Source of the DNA: Chlorops oryzae
Taxonomy: Eukaryota > Arthropoda > Insecta > Diptera > Chloropidae
Reading direction: 5' to 3'
DNA: 64,000 nucleotides
NCBI GenBank assembly: GCA_020466095.1
Contig: CM035807.1
Location: 61,943,812 to 62,007,811, forward strand
In this document: positions 44,270-56,807 of the stretch, piece by piece
How the letters are laid out: the number at the start of each line of letters is the position of its first letter
Numbering within the stretch: the first letter of the stretch is position 1
Translations under genes and position numbers: made by a program
The notes under the pieces: model-generated
Databases searched by the model: none
Seen by the model: the letters and a program-made list of their open reading frames with translations, nothing else
Told to the model about the DNA's origin: nothing

Positions 44270-45027
44270 CAGGGATGGGCAGAAATAATAACTTCAGCAA
44301 TATTCTCGGAACTAATTACGGATTGGCCAAAAATTTGAATTTTTTTATTCGTGATTGTTAACTAAAAATAAATCATAGATAGGAAACATAAACTTTCTGA
44401 ATAATGAAAAATTTATTATTTAAATTCCAAAAAATTCGGATTGAAAATGTAAAAACAATTATGAAAACAAATTTTTTTTTTCATTCAAAAATCATATACC
44501 CAAGATTGCGAAATTATTGAATAATCAACAATAATATATCAAAAATTACGTACTTTTTGAATAAAAGTCGAGATATCCCGTTCGAAATTCGCATCGAAAT
44601 GATAAGTGGATCTAAGATATTAGACTAGGGCATATTTTTACCCAACACACACTGTGAGGAAGGTAAATTGCGTTTGGGTGGTTCTGTGTAACACCCAGAA
44701 CCATTCAAGAAAGACTATACCAAATAAATACATAAATATAAACATATCCTAATCTTATCACCTGCAGCCGCTGATCTATTCCATTTTCTTGGAAATACGA
44801 TTTTTGATTATTCAAAAATTCCGCAATCTTGGGAATATGATTTTTAATTACTTTAAAAAATCACAATGTTACTTTTTATAATAATATTTAATATTTTCAA
44901 TCCGAATTCTTTTGAACTGTGATTGTGATTTGTGATTTATTTTATTTCAATAAGCAAAAATAATGAAGTATGGAATAAATTATAATCAAAAAATCGAAAA
45001 TTAAAAATTTGTTTTTGCCGATCCCTG
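44270..45027. mobile_element. hAT-like MITE
   Basis: The left end CAGGGATGGGCAGAAA and the right end (complement CAGGGATCGGCAAAAA) start with CAGGG, as in many hAT elements. The 758-bp AT-rich interior contains a small piece (about 44650-44710) of the dispersed repeat with ACACCCAGAACC. The 8-bp target duplication has decayed or is absent, so the class is tentative. Confidence 0.6.
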
Positions 45028-46045
45028 GTTCCGGATCAATAAGAAAAGCTAAATGGTCTACGCAAGACATTTTTCTCACTTTCAATATTAATTCTGTACC
45101 AAACCGTCGCAGTCTGTAGTCGATCTACCAACAAAACCTTAAACTTTATGCAAAAGAAAAGAAAAACAAAAGAAAATACGTAAGGTGAATCCTCCCGGTT
45201 TCTATGCGTCCGTCCAAGCGTTCCAAAATTAATATCACAAAAAACTGGCGGTGGTGAAAAAGCTAAGGTACCGGTAGTCTACAAACTCGGCCGGCTGCCG
45301 TTTTGACGCTGTGAGTTTTGTCCCCAGATCCTCTTTCACCCTTTTTTAGCGATCGTTGACCTTAACATTGGCGATACTGTATGTCAAAATCTTATTTGCG
45401 TCAAAGGGCATTGGAAGTACATTAGAATTAACGTTCTTAACCCGTTCGACCTGTGGACAACTTTGCACATTGAATCTTCTCTGATTATTTGCAAGATCAT
45501 TGAACAGTGCAAACACTGAATTAATTTATGGCGACGGGAACATTTCTCCGTATCTTTTTGTCTTTGCTTTTTCCAAAGTGAGTGCTAGAGTGAGCTATCT
45601 GGCTATAGAAGGAGGGCGTACAAAGAGCCAACAGTGAAACGGTTTGCAATGCTCCATTTGCACATTTTCTTTATCCGATCGTCAGTTGAACGTTTATTTG
45701 TCTGATGAAAAGCGAGCCCGCGTCGTTAGATTCTTATACCCAATACAGCAAATGCATTCGCAGAAGCTCATGCGTATCTAAGTTATTGCTTTGAGGTAAC
45801 TTCTCGAGCCACATAAACGAATTGCTTTAATAAAAAACCACAAAAAATCAAAGACAAAGCGAATCATAGAGAAAACGTCTATTTGCGCTGAATTTCTTAT
45901 GCTGTGTATGCAATTGATGTTTGATATCGGAGATAATCAATAAGTTCATTGAAATTACATTTATATTGAAAGTGATTTTATACAGAGGCGCTGGTCATTT
46001 AATTTCATGATTTGTTATTCAGTATGCAAAGATATCTGAAAACAA
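45028..46045. other. no gene identified
   Basis: Mixed AT-rich and moderately GC sequence. No ORF with recognisable domain and no repeat matching the rest of the window. Confidence 0.4.
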
Positions 46046-46049
46046 GTAA

Positions 46050-46855
46050 AGGTTGTATAGTCAGGCGAGCCTGACAATAAACTACCCGACACAGACACAT
46101 ACATATGTTCAAAGAATTTTTAATACCAAGAAGTGTTTAGGCCATAGGGGGCCCCATATACCGATTTTTTTTAAAATTCTTTATGCAAACTGCCCCTTTG
46201 CCCCGCCCAATTTTCAAATTTTTTTTTTAAATCTAATCGAAAGGTTAGATACGCGCTCTAATCCTAAGTTTTATTGAAATATTTCGAAAAAGTCCGATTT
46301 TGGGGCACTTTTGAGATTTTTTTGATAGACCCTAGTACTGGAGGTACCCCTAATAATGGACCGACCAAAAAAATTTTTAGAGAAGATGTTTGTGGCTACA
46401 AACGAGGCATAAGTGCCAACGTTCGTTCAAATCCCATTTGAATTTCGGGTGTAGGAGACAATTTTCGAAAACCGCCCTTCTGCCACGCCCACTTTTACAC
46501 TTTTAAGAAATCATATTACTGGCGTTTAAATATGTTCAAATTCCAAATTTTATCAAAATACCTCGAAAATCCGCGATTTTAGAGCAGTTTTTGTTGTTTT
46601 CGTAACAGACCCTAGTACTGGAGGTACGCCTAAAAATGTTCCGATCGGGTCCATTCTCAAACTTGTTCTTACTCATGTCCCCATTAGCACGCATATCAAA
46701 TTTCTTTAAGATAGCTCAACCCCTTCGATAAGATAACTGTATACAGACAGACAGACGGACATACAGAAGGACGGACATCTCTAAATCGAATCTCCTGGAT
46801 CATTTCTATATACATTTTGTATGGTCTATCTCGACTGCTCTTGGGTGTTTCACAC
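46050..46855 (+). repeat. dispersed repeat, copy 2
   Basis: Starts near GTCAGGCGAGCCTGACA, contains GGCCATAGGGGGCCCC, two blocks of the CCCTAGTACTGGAGGTAC type, and a tract of AGACAGACAGACGGACAT. The 46058-46660 part is repeated in inverse orientation at 52725-53320. Its tail matches 34140-34390. It is a multi-copy non-coding element common in this genome. Confidence 0.85.
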
Positions 46856-46954
46856 AAGTTTTTTGCAGCTCATCAGCTTTCTAGTACTTGTACAGATTTC
46901 TTTCAATAAGATTGCGACATGAAGCAAGGAGACCACTTGTTGAAAAAATATTAT

Positions 46955-48260
46955 GACGGCGGAATCGAATTTTTCTGTCGCACCAAAGGAGCTAAATTTA
47001 TGTATTGAATTTATTGAAAGTGAACAACTATTCCAAAACAAATTAATGACGTTGTTTAAGCTGAAAGAAGTTAATCCGAACTAGAATGACAACTTAATTG
47101 ACATCGACAGCCATTATGGCAACGTTTCAAAATTGTCGACACGTTTATCAGAACACCAAGACACACCTTCATAAATAAGTGTAAGACAATTAGAGCTTGG
47201 CGGCGCCGTTGTCAAGTACCCATGCCCCCAATGCAATTCGACGTCAAATCAGAAGAAAATTTCAAAAAGGTGCCACCATGCGACACTGCAACATTCAGCG
47301 GTGGTTACGCGAAACGGCTAGCGTTTTGCGATATGTTGACGGCCGTAAACTTTAATTATCCCTCCCTCCCTACGAGTAAAAAAATTTTTTCGTCTCCATA
47401 CCAAGACAACCGGAGCATCTGGGGCAATCGTCCAACCCTACCCTTTATGTGAAAAGAGATTCCTTCATGGAGATGATGCAGTCAAAGCGTGCTTTGTCGA
47501 AAAAATAAGTCCCTGCTGACAATCGGCTTAAGACTTTTTTCACTGCCCACAATCAAGGAAGCGACTTGTAAAGAAATTCTTTGGGCCAAACCACAGTGAA
47601 TAACTTATTCGTGATGATGAGAATCCAAGGGGTCGTTGTCTTTTGGGGAGCCTTGTTTATGCATCGAGATGATTGGAAACTAAAACAAAGAAGCCACATA
47701 CTTTTTCACCTATACACTACCTCGGATTCACGACAAAATCGATCATCTTCTCCTTCTCCTCCACCACAGGCATCCGGACCGTCTCTTATCACTCTTGTCA
47801 TGCAGGCTTCGGCATCACCTTTGACAAACCTTACATCAGTGAAAGTCGAACCATATCCTCATAATCAAGAATGCGTTGACCTAGCAGTGAGTCACAAGTA
47901 CCCATGCCCAAAAAGATTGCTTACATCTCCCATCATTGAGAACGATTTGATGTGAGAGCTCTCCTCGACTTAGGTTTGCAAAAATATTTCATCACAAAAC
48001 GTATGCAACCCAAGCTCATCCTTGCCAATTAACTTAAAATCTCAGGAATTGGAGGCCAACCAGTTTGAGTCGCAAAAATTAAATGCCTTTGAGCTCACAA
48101 CACCGCGCTCAGATTTTCAAGAACAAATGTCTGCTGTTGTATAACCCGAGTTTACTCATTTGTTACTATAATCGAAGGTAACGGATCTAAAGAACGAGAT
48201 GAAGACTTTAAAGCTGACATGTCCTTACTTTATGGTCCCTAGAAAAACTGACCTTGTCTC
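46955..48260 (+). pseudogene. BEL/Pao gag-protease relic
   Basis: 46955-47160 reads as a helical Gag start (SNFSVAPKELNLCIEFIES). ORF 47222-47452 contains VPPCDTATFSGGYAKRLAFC, the BEL/Pao Gag motif PPCDTxxFxGxYxxWxxFxD. 47581-47955 is a Ser/Pro-rich continuation. 47958-48250 reads RALLDLGLQKYFITKRMQPK and ISGIGGQPV, the protease region with its DSGS active site changed to DLGL. Stops and frameshifts throughout, so not functional. A second BEL/Pao lineage relative to 7.2-14 kb. Confidence 0.75.
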
Positions 48261-48700
48261 TGACTCTGATATCTAACAAAGAGTGTTGCTCGCGGGTGTT
48301 AGGCTAAACTAAGGGAGCGGCTTTTTGGCTTAAATTGCGCTCTTTGTCTGGTACCTGAGTGGGCCCTGTAACGGAGTACCAGCACAAACAGAGCCAAAAT
48401 TTGAAAACAATATGAATACGAAAGAGTTTGAAGTCTGTTTGTTTGTCTTCTTATTTCCTCGTGGTAATTTTTTTAACGATTTATTATTTATAAGATCACT
48501 CCTCTCCGATAGGAGTCTAGCAATAAGTTTTTAAATCTTTCACCCAATTTGACAATATTACAAATCAAGAAACATTTTCTTAATTGAGGAGTTTATGACT
48601 TAGCAATAAGTTCATTACGGGCGTCGGATACCGAAAACTAGGCTTTGCTGATGTGTGAAGAAACTTGGTTAATATTGACAGTACGGAAACGAAGATTTTC
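48261..48700. other. no gene identified
   Basis: Sequence between the BEL/Pao relic and the jockey 3' repeats. Possibly decayed BEL pol; no motif supports this. Confidence 0.35.
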
Positions 48701-48724
48701 AGCAGCTGGGCTGTCCGTGTACAG

Positions 48725-48945
48725 CAAGGGTGCATGGAGTGCACCCACAGAAATGACGATCAGCTAGAAAAGCTGAGTGTATGGATGTGCGTGGATCGCA
48801 AGGGTGCACGGAGGGCACCCACCAAGTTGACGATCAGCTAGTAAACCTGAGTTTATGGATGCGCGTGGTTTGCAAGGGTGCATCGAATTCACCCAACGAG
48901 TTGACGATCAGCTAGGAAAGCTGAGTTGATGGATGAGCAGGGATT
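48725..48945 (-). repeat. 74-bp tandem repeat, three units, jockey 3' end
   Basis: GACGATCAGCTA occurs at 48755, 48829 and 48903. Each unit holds GGGTGC/GCACCC-type and AGCT palindromic hairpins. It lies immediately downstream (minus strand) of the LINE ORF2 end and overlaps its last codons (PAHPSTQLS), so it forms the LINE 3' terminus. Confidence 0.85.
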
Positions 48946-50849
48946 GCACCTGCTGTTGTAGAACGATTAATGATTGCTGGCCGGTCATTTCTTTTCAATC
49001 TCGAGTGGTACGATGTGTTCGATAATCCCCGGACAAGTGGATTTACATGTATGCGCAATTTGTTGAATAATTGCGCTTTGATATTCGTGAACTCTGTTTT
49101 AGACAGGTCAACGTTGAGCTCTTTATGGATCCGTTCATTCGAAACAAACCAAGGAGCTCCTGCTGTAGTCCCTAGGATCTTGGACTGTGCTCCTTGCAGG
49201 ATTTCTATATTCTTAGAGCTGGCACTTCCATAGAGTTGTAAACCATACGTCCATATTGGTTTTATAAATAAGTTGTAAATAAGGATTTTATTTTCAAGCT
49301 TTAGAGGAGAGCGGCTATTTATTACCCAGTTCAGGTTGTTGGCTTTAAGCCTCATTTGGGTTCTCTCGGCTTCAATATACTTACGCCATGTCCGTCTTTT
49401 GGCCAAATTAAAGCCGAGATATGTGACTTTCTCACATTTTGGGATGGGTGCATTATTAAGCAAAATATTTGGAGAAGCTTTTCTATTGAACGTGAAATTA
49501 ATGTGTTGACATTTAGGTTTATTAATTTTTATTCGCCAGTTAGAAAACCAGCTTTGGATTTCGCTCAAGTGATCTTAGAGCTGCGAAGTAGCGATACTTA
49601 TGTCCTTGTGCTGACTAAGTTCCGCTGTGTCATCAGCACATGTTGACATCAATATTCTATAGTTATTCGGAATATCTGCTGTGTATACAAGGTAAAGAAA
49701 AGGCTCAACAACAACCCATTTGTAATTAATGAGTTTTGTCTTACTTGAAACGTTCTATGTTTTAAGTTTGACTGAAAGATCGCGGGAAAATTAAAGGCAA
49801 GTAATCTTCTGATTTTGTAAAACAGTCCGTTATGTCAAACTTTATCGAACACTTGTTACATCTACAATTAATTCAGAGCAAAACTACCGATTTTCGTAGG
49901 CAAGTCTAATTTCATTTGTAATCCGAATAACCTGTTCGATAGTACCGTGTTGTTTTCTAAACACGAACAGATGTGGAGGGAAAATATTCTGCTCTTTCAG
50001 ATAAGGTGTTAATTTAGCTATGAGTAACTTTTCGAATAATTTTGTGAGACAAGGCAGGAGCCTGATTGGTCTAAAAGAAGATGTTTGAGTAGAATCTTTT
50101 CCTGGCTTTGGCACCATTTTAATAACCGACCATTTCCAATCTTTGGGAAGTAGCCGAATTCAATAATTGCATTAAATAAGACTGTTAAAAACTGTACTGC
50201 TGCGGATAGTATATTTGATGACATTTTGGGAGTGACAAGATCATGGCCCGGGGTTGTTTTTGCTCACAAGTTAATTTTTTATGACACTGGCAATTTCTCT
50301 TGAAGTTATTTGTATGGAAATTCTTCGAGTGTTTTCGGATAAAGTTGGGAGAATATGCTCAGCATTGCTCGGATTCGGTTGGAATACTTTATTGAGGTGC
50401 AAAGCAAAAACCATAGCTTTCTCTTCATCTGAGCGCGCCCATCCACTCCTGAGATACCGAACGCGTGTTTCACTCTGTACTGGGGTCTTCATAGAGCGGC
50501 TTGCCAACCAGAAGGAACTACGATTTTTGCCTCTGGGCGTAAGGTTCTCGACAAAGTTGCGGGTTTTACATTCTTTCTCCTTATTTAGACTTGCTCTTAG
50601 CTTTATTCTTCTTCTTTTAGATTGTTTTTGGCCAACGAAGAACGGACCCGCTGCCTTTCGCGCCTGAATCTTCATTTTTTTGCGACCAGATTTTCAATTT
50701 CCCCACTAGAAAAAGCTTTTTTTGTTCTTTATTTAGTATGAGGCGTAGATTTTTGCGCTGCTGATGCCACATAAGAGCTAAGAACAGTAACGACATCGTC
50801 AGTATGATCAATGCATTAAATTTTGTAGTTGTTATAAATATGCGCACTT

Positions 50850-51819
50850 CCCAGCCAACACTGAACGTTACCATAACGTTTTGTAAAGGTAACATAAAAA
50901 CGTTGCAGTAACAATATTTTATTTTGTTTGGGCAACGTGTTGGGAATTTTTTCATATATAAATTATTGAAACGAATGAATTAACTGCCGCTTGCTGTTTT
51001 TAGTAGATACATAAACATTCTAATCCTACAACAAACTCGAACTCGAATATGTCCTTTATTTACATATCGAGCCATAACCGCCAAATTGATCTAATTGCAT
51101 TTTTTTAAATTGACCTCTTCATGAAAATATCGACATTTTTCGGGAAATCATCGTATGTTACATTTTTTACTAAATTTACTTTTTGATGCAAATTTGTTCT
51201 AGAGCCCTTAATTCATCTCCTGGCAAAATATTCAAATCTCGAGAACCGCATTTTTGGATATAATGTGGAATTAATGGAAAATTTATTGTTTTTATTCTCC
51301 TTTTTTAAAATCTTTTTTTTTTATTTACTATATTTTTTAATTTTCAAAGTAAAAAAAAATTTTGGAGTGAAAAACTCTTTACGCATGTTTCCCAAAATCT
51401 GAATAATCATAAAGTCAAGTAAGCATTTTGACGAAAAAATTGTGTTTGTTTGTTTAGCCTACTGGTTAGAGCGTTCGCCTAGCACGATTGATGTTGCGGC
51501 ATGTCGTGGGTTCGAAACTTAATCGAAGCAAAGAAAACTGAAGACTAATTAGGAAGTTAAAAAATTGAAAAAAATGAAATCAGTGAATTAAATTATAGTT
51601 ATAATAGTTTTAAATAAAAATAAAAAATTTAGAGATAAATAAGAGAATAAAAAAATTTTTTTCTCCGTCGTTTTGATAGGCTGATTTCTGTTTCACTGTT
51701 ACGTTGTGGAGTAGGAAAAAATAAAGATATTGTAGCCTTATTGTGGCGTTCTTAAAACATTTTTGCACTTTTAAATTACGTCACTGTTATGTTACATTAA
51801 CGTAACAGTGTTGACTGGG
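50850..51819. mobile_element. 970-bp TIR element with tRNA-like core
   Basis: The ends CCCAGCCAACACTGAACGTTA (trimmed: CCCAGCCAACACTG) and the complement of CAGTGTTGACTGGG form inverted repeats followed by CGTTAC-type sub-repeats. It interrupts the LINE between endonuclease and RT. The interior includes a tRNA-like sequence at 51453-51528. No protein coding. Flanks TATGC... on both sides might be remnants of a target duplication. Confidence 0.65.
51453..51528 (+). ncRNA. tRNA-like (SINE-head-like) sequence
   Basis: TAGCCTACTGGTTAGAGCG, then TTCGCCTAGCACG and GTGGGTTCGAAACTT, have A-box and B-box (GGTTCGAAA) character, at the right spacing. The anticodon arm resembles tRNA-Val or tRNA-Ala. 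The T-stem 3' side and acceptor stem do not pair, so it is not a functional tRNA gene. It could be an RNA polymerase III promoter of a SINE-like unit. Confidence 0.5.
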
Positions 51820-52724
51820 TATATGCTTTTTTTATTTTAACCAATTTGGGCCTGCATCTGTTAAGTTGGGTGGGCGTTCTACTGGTTCCGGATATTTGTT
51901 GTTGCTTTTGCAGAAATAAGCTCTTTTGCAATATCTTAAGTTATCTCGAAATCTAAGAGGTTTGGAATTTTTTGGAGATCTGGTGGCTCATAAGTTGACT
52001 GTCTAGGAGGTACAAAGTGTAGAGAATTGTTTTTTTTGACAATTGCCATGTATAATTGCTGACCCCTAGGATTGCACGTTCTGAAAGCCCAGATAATGTG
52101 CTTTGCATTATAGTCTCCTGCTGTTACGAACTTATCACCTAATGTCTTAAAGAAGTGTAAGAAAATTTTTTTGGTTATGCTTAGACGAGGTGGGCAGAAA
52201 ATCGCCGATAAAGCCAGATTTTTACCTCTCACTATTACGCAAAGCGTTGTTGCCTGAAGGAAATCATAACCGTACGAATCTAGAACAAGATATTGTATTC
52301 TTCTACGAATAAGTAGACCCATGCCCCAATGCGCCTGGCCATCTGGGTGGTTAGTTTGATAAAATATATACCCGGGGATTGAGAAGAAATTTTTGTTTGT
52401 TAAATGTGTTTCAGAGAGAGGCATAACGTCAACTTCTTCCTGATTCAAGAAAATCTCAATTTCTAGGTAATGGTTGGGTAACCCGTTCGAATTCCAGGCA
52501 CAAATTTGTAGGAAATTCACATTTTAGCCCAAAATGCTGTCATTAATTGTGTTTGCATTTGCACAATTTTGTCGAGTGAGCATTGTATTGTTTGCATAAA
52601 GTTGGACCAACTTTGAGCTAGAGTAGATATCATTATTTCAAGTTTCTGTTATCGTTAGTAGGAGCACTAATGGGAGTCGCTGGTTTAAGTGCATTTCTAC
52701 CAGAAACTTCTGGAATTACGTTCG

Positions 52725-53320
52725 AGAATGGACCCGATCGGATCAATTTTAGGCGTACCTCCAGTACAAAGGTCTGTTACGAAAAAAACAAAAACTGCTC
52801 TAAAATCGCGGTTTTTCAAGATATTTTGATGAATTTGAAATTTAAATATGCTAAAGGGCAGTAATATAATTTCCCAAAATTGAAAAAGTGGGCGTGGTAA
52901 AGGGGCGGTTTTCGAAAATTGTCTCCTACACCCGAAATTCAAATGGGACTTGAACGAAAGTTGGCACTTATGCCTCGTTTGTAGCCACAAACATCTTCCT
53001 TAAAATTGTTTTTATTCGGTACATTATTAAGGGTACCTCCGTAAAAGGGTCTGTCTCAAAAATCTCAAAAGTGCCCCAAAATCGGATTTTTTCGAAGTAT
53101 TTCAACAAAACTTAGGGGTAAAGCGTGTATCTAAGCCTCCGATTAGATTTAAAAAAAATTTGAAAAGTGGGCGGGGCAAAGGGGCAGTTTTCATAAGGAA
53201 ATTTAACAAAAGTCGGTATATGAGGCCCCCTATGGCCTTAAACACTTCTTGATATTAAAAACTCCTTGAACATATGTGTATGTGTCGGGTATTTAATTGT
53301 CAGGCTCGCCTAACTATAAC
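52725..53320 (-). repeat. dispersed repeat, copy 3 (inverted)
   Basis: Reverse complement of 46058-46660, recognised by CCGATCGGATC, GGCGTACCTCCAGTAC, TTCAAATGGGA and GTCAGGCTCGCCT blocks. Together with copy 2 it forms inverted repeats about 600 bp long bracketing the jockey/BEL cluster. Confidence 0.85.
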
Positions 53321-53988
53321 ACCTTTGTTTGTTCTTTTTTAAAATTGATTAGTTTTTTCAGATTTTGATATACTAGACAACCTCTGAAATTTGCAGAATG
53401 ATTTCATTCGCAGTTGCTACATTTAAGTAAATTGCCGTAATTTTATGATTTTTTATCACAGACTGAGCTGTGGTGAAGCTCACTCACTGTGCGCGTTGTA
53501 CATGGTATTGCTTTATAGTTCCTTTTACCTTATGTGTTTGGGTTGTCCCGAAATGTTTTTTTATGCGCAACTGTTAAAATGATAATTTGAACGCTTAACC
53601 ACAATAAATGGAAAACTCTAGTCTGCTTGTTTTATTGGTCTTTGAATTACTAGAAACATATCGTGAAGGAGAATCCGTTTGGCTTATCTTTCTAGAATCC
53701 ACCAGCCATCGCCCGTCGCAGACAGCCACTGCATTGCAGAAACAAGCCAAATGAGAAGCTAGAAACCAATATGAAGGCCTGAGTTTTGGACGGAATTAGT
53801 CAGTCGGTGTCCGGGTCGAGTCGCAAAGACAACAAATGATCCGTGAACAGAAAAGTGAAATCGAATAACAAAAAATTTTATCTATTCATTGCTGCGTGTG
53901 AATTCGTAACCACTGTGGCTCGTTTGTTTGAATATTTCCTGTAGTCTATCAATATAGTAAGTTATAGAAATTTGACAAACATGTTATA
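53321..53988. other. no gene identified
   Basis: Spacer, AT-rich, without motif. Confidence 0.4.
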
Positions 53989-55062
53989 ATGTTGAATATT
54001 AAAAACCAGGTATTTATAGTTAGATTTTTGATTCCAAATAAACAACTGTTTAACAAAAATACTAAAGAAGATATGCTTCATATCCTTGGTAAAAATGGCA
54101 TAAATATGCCAACCACTGAAACTGTAAGGCAAATTTGTGATGTTTTCAATTCACTTACTTATGCTGACGATTGTCTCGATCCTGAATTGTTCGATGCCAA
54201 TGACGTTACAATTGCAACCATCATACCCACTGCCGTTTTTTCCGCATTTAACACAAACGTCGTATCTGCTGACACCGCTTCAACCGCTGCTGTAGTTTTT
54301 GCCGCTACCGCATCCGATGTGACCCTTTCAACCGCTGAACCAACTGTCTTCGACGTCAGTCCTATCACTGCTGCTTACGCTGCCCTCTCTGCTTTAGCTT
54401 TGACAACTATACTACTGCTATAACCGTCAATGTCAATGCCCCGATCATCAGTGTATATTCAAAATCTGATGCTTGGAATGACGTACGTAAGGCATTGGTA
54501 GAGCAAGGACGGGAACTGTTTCTGAATGAAAATTAAATGTTGGCCTCAAAACAAGGCCAATCAAACTTGCGCACCGTTCATTTTTATGTAAATGTGATCG
54601 AATCAATGGTACCAAAATTAAGCGGTTATGACTCTTAGAATGTGCGTAAATCTGTAAGTGACCTAGAAGGCGCCTTCACCATCCTACAGTTTGACGAGAA
54701 AAGCCGATTTATTAGTATGCGTCGGTTGTTGTTTGCAATGGTCGTAATGCGATTAGTGTCTGCTTATTTCTATTAAGCCTTACGCGAGGCAATAACTGAC
54801 GAGGATGGCCGAAAATATTCCATTACGAAAAGTTTTTCAAGCTGCAGTATCGCCGTTTAAAGCCTTCCGAAACTGTCCAGCGTTATCAATTAAACATGCA
54901 GGAAGTCATTGCCCTTGCCTTGATACCAGAAATAAAACTAATGGACCTCATTAAAAGCGGAATAGGCGACACATTCAGCAACATTGCCGTGCTCTTCAGA
55001 CCTAAGACCATTAACGAACTGAAGACGGGTCTTAATAGATATAAACGGTTACGTTTTTGCTC
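53989..55062 (+). pseudogene. gypsy-group gag-like relic
   Basis: ORF 53989-54423 starts with a basic helical segment (NTKEDMLHILGKNGI...VRQICDVFNSL), followed by an Ala/Thr/Val-rich low-complexity stretch. 54560-55060, over frame changes, reads MVPKLSGYDS...SVSDLEGAFTILQ, RRLKPSETVQRYQLNMQEVI and IKSGIGDTFSNIAVLFRPKT. This follows the order of mdg3/blastopia-style Gag capsid proteins. No zinc knuckle or pol follows. Family assignment is tentative. Confidence 0.5.
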
Positions 55063-56807
55063 TTGAGTTAGTAGTTCCAGCCGTTGACTAACAAAATTTC
55101 CTCTCATTACTGCTGCTTCATCAAATGCAATGGCTGTATCGTCCGCAACTCGTGATTGTCCTGCTTCCCCGCCGACAAAGACTAGTGCTCCGATTCTGTG
55201 CTTTATCTCTTCCCGTTAAGGGCATTTTCAAAATGCCTCCCGATATTGAAGCGAACATAGGGGTTGTATTTCCGTTGTGGCCAAATGAACCAGATCTATC
55301 ATGGTTCTCCTAATCGCCGTTCTGCCGTTCTGAGGCAATTTCGTCGAAAGCAATCAGTGTTTCTTTGGGATCTAGTAATCTTATTTGCTCTATATTTACG
55401 AGTACTCTTTCCCTTCTTAATTCGGGCAGCTCTAGGTGTTTTGCCCAGCGATCAATGGTACCTAGTTAAAAACTGAAGCCAAAATGCCCATATTTGGAAA
55501 GCTAAAGATTCTAAGACATTAATATTGAGAATTCTACACTAAAAAACTAAAAATTAAAATTAAAATTTAAAGTCTTAAATTTTTAAAAATATGGAAATTT
55601 GATAACTGAAAATCTAAAAGCTTATTTAGAAACACACAGGAGGGATAAAATGGTCAGAGAGATAGTGCAGTACTAACGAAATAAAAAAGATAGGGGTTCT
55701 TCCAGAACCCAGCAATTTAGGACGATACCTGGCTTACAGACCAATCGCTTAGCGGCGATATCTCAGTAAATTGTGCTGTGTTGGCCCTTCATCCTGATAA
55801 GCATGCGTCAGGAAATAGCGGATGCGAAGCAGATCGAGCATATGGATCAGCGCATCAGAAAGGCCCGGAACCAAGTGTGGTTAAGATCTTAGCGGTATAT
55901 TTCTCCTCTATTTTTTACTCGCTAGGGATGGCATTAAAGTGGCTCAAACAATAAGCGTAGAAAAAGCATATCCCCTGGAAAAATTTACAAATCGATAACT
56001 GAAGTTCAAAAATACCCCAAATACCCCTGAGTTTAAAAGGCGAAACATAGTACAATGACAATATGTGACAAACCCTTGCATATAAAGAACAGAGATGTAG
56101 TTCAACTCATTGTAGTTAACTCCTACTTGCAATTGTCTAACCAATAGCCGTAAAAACGATGTAAGAAAAGGCTCTTGAACAAAAGCCCCATTCTTGAAAG
56201 TTTATTCCGGAAAGAAGAATCATCCTTATTTATTTAATTGCCAAATATTTGGTTTTAACTCGATTCGTTTCGATTCAATTGTGAGTGAACAGCTTAAATG
56301 TTGTTAGGTTTGCCTCATTTGATCAACATTATAATTCCCCTTAATCAAAATACCTGGCTATCTAGGAACAATCTTAGTTGCTCGCCCGTTCTGGGACCTT
56401 TTGTTTAGTTTCAATCTATAACAAATTACTCCCTGATTCCAAATCTGCAATCCTTTCTAGGCGATCGCCTCTAGTTAAGGAGATATCACGTTTTAAAGAT
56501 TTCCAAAACACGTACTAATTTTTACACTATCTTGACATTGGCGTAGTTGCCACTCATTAGAAATTCGTTTTTGTTGCAAAATGCAAATGTTTTGTGCAAA
56601 TTTTTGCATTAGTTGTAAAAAAATATAAAAAAGTAATCTGCTTTTTAGCTTTTGAGCAATAATGTGAAACTGATATATATTAAGCATTATGGAAAATATT
56701 TTGTTTTAAGGGTTTTATTTCTTAAAAATAAAGTTCAAAAATTGGTGATATTAGGCGATAAGTAAGATTTTTGAGGTTTTTGGTAAAAATTATGGCAGCG
56801 CTTTCAA
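55063..56807. other. no gene identified
   Basis: AT-rich, short ORFs only. A small less AT-rich island at 55650-55890 has no recognised product. Confidence 0.4.

Larger units (their letters stand above)
48912..52520 (-). pseudogene. jockey-like LINE ORF2 (EN-RT), interrupted
   Basis: Minus-strand order: endonuclease 52520-51936 (LQICAWNSNGL, LSETHLT, AGDYNAKHIIW, all AP-endonuclease motifs), interruption by a 970-bp element (50850-51819), linker 50675-50271, RT start 50224-49884 (SSFRPIRLLPCLTKLFEKLL), a gap around the FADD region, and the C-terminus 49568-48912 (RRTWRKYIEAERTQMRLKA, LFIKPIWTYGLQLYGSASSK). It would nick DNA and prime reverse transcription on target. Stops and deletions kill it. 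It is a different copy from the element at 21-26 kb. Confidence 0.9.

Noticed and set aside
51453..51528. Functional tRNA gene
   Set aside because: A- and B-box-like sequences exist, but acceptor and T stems do not pair.
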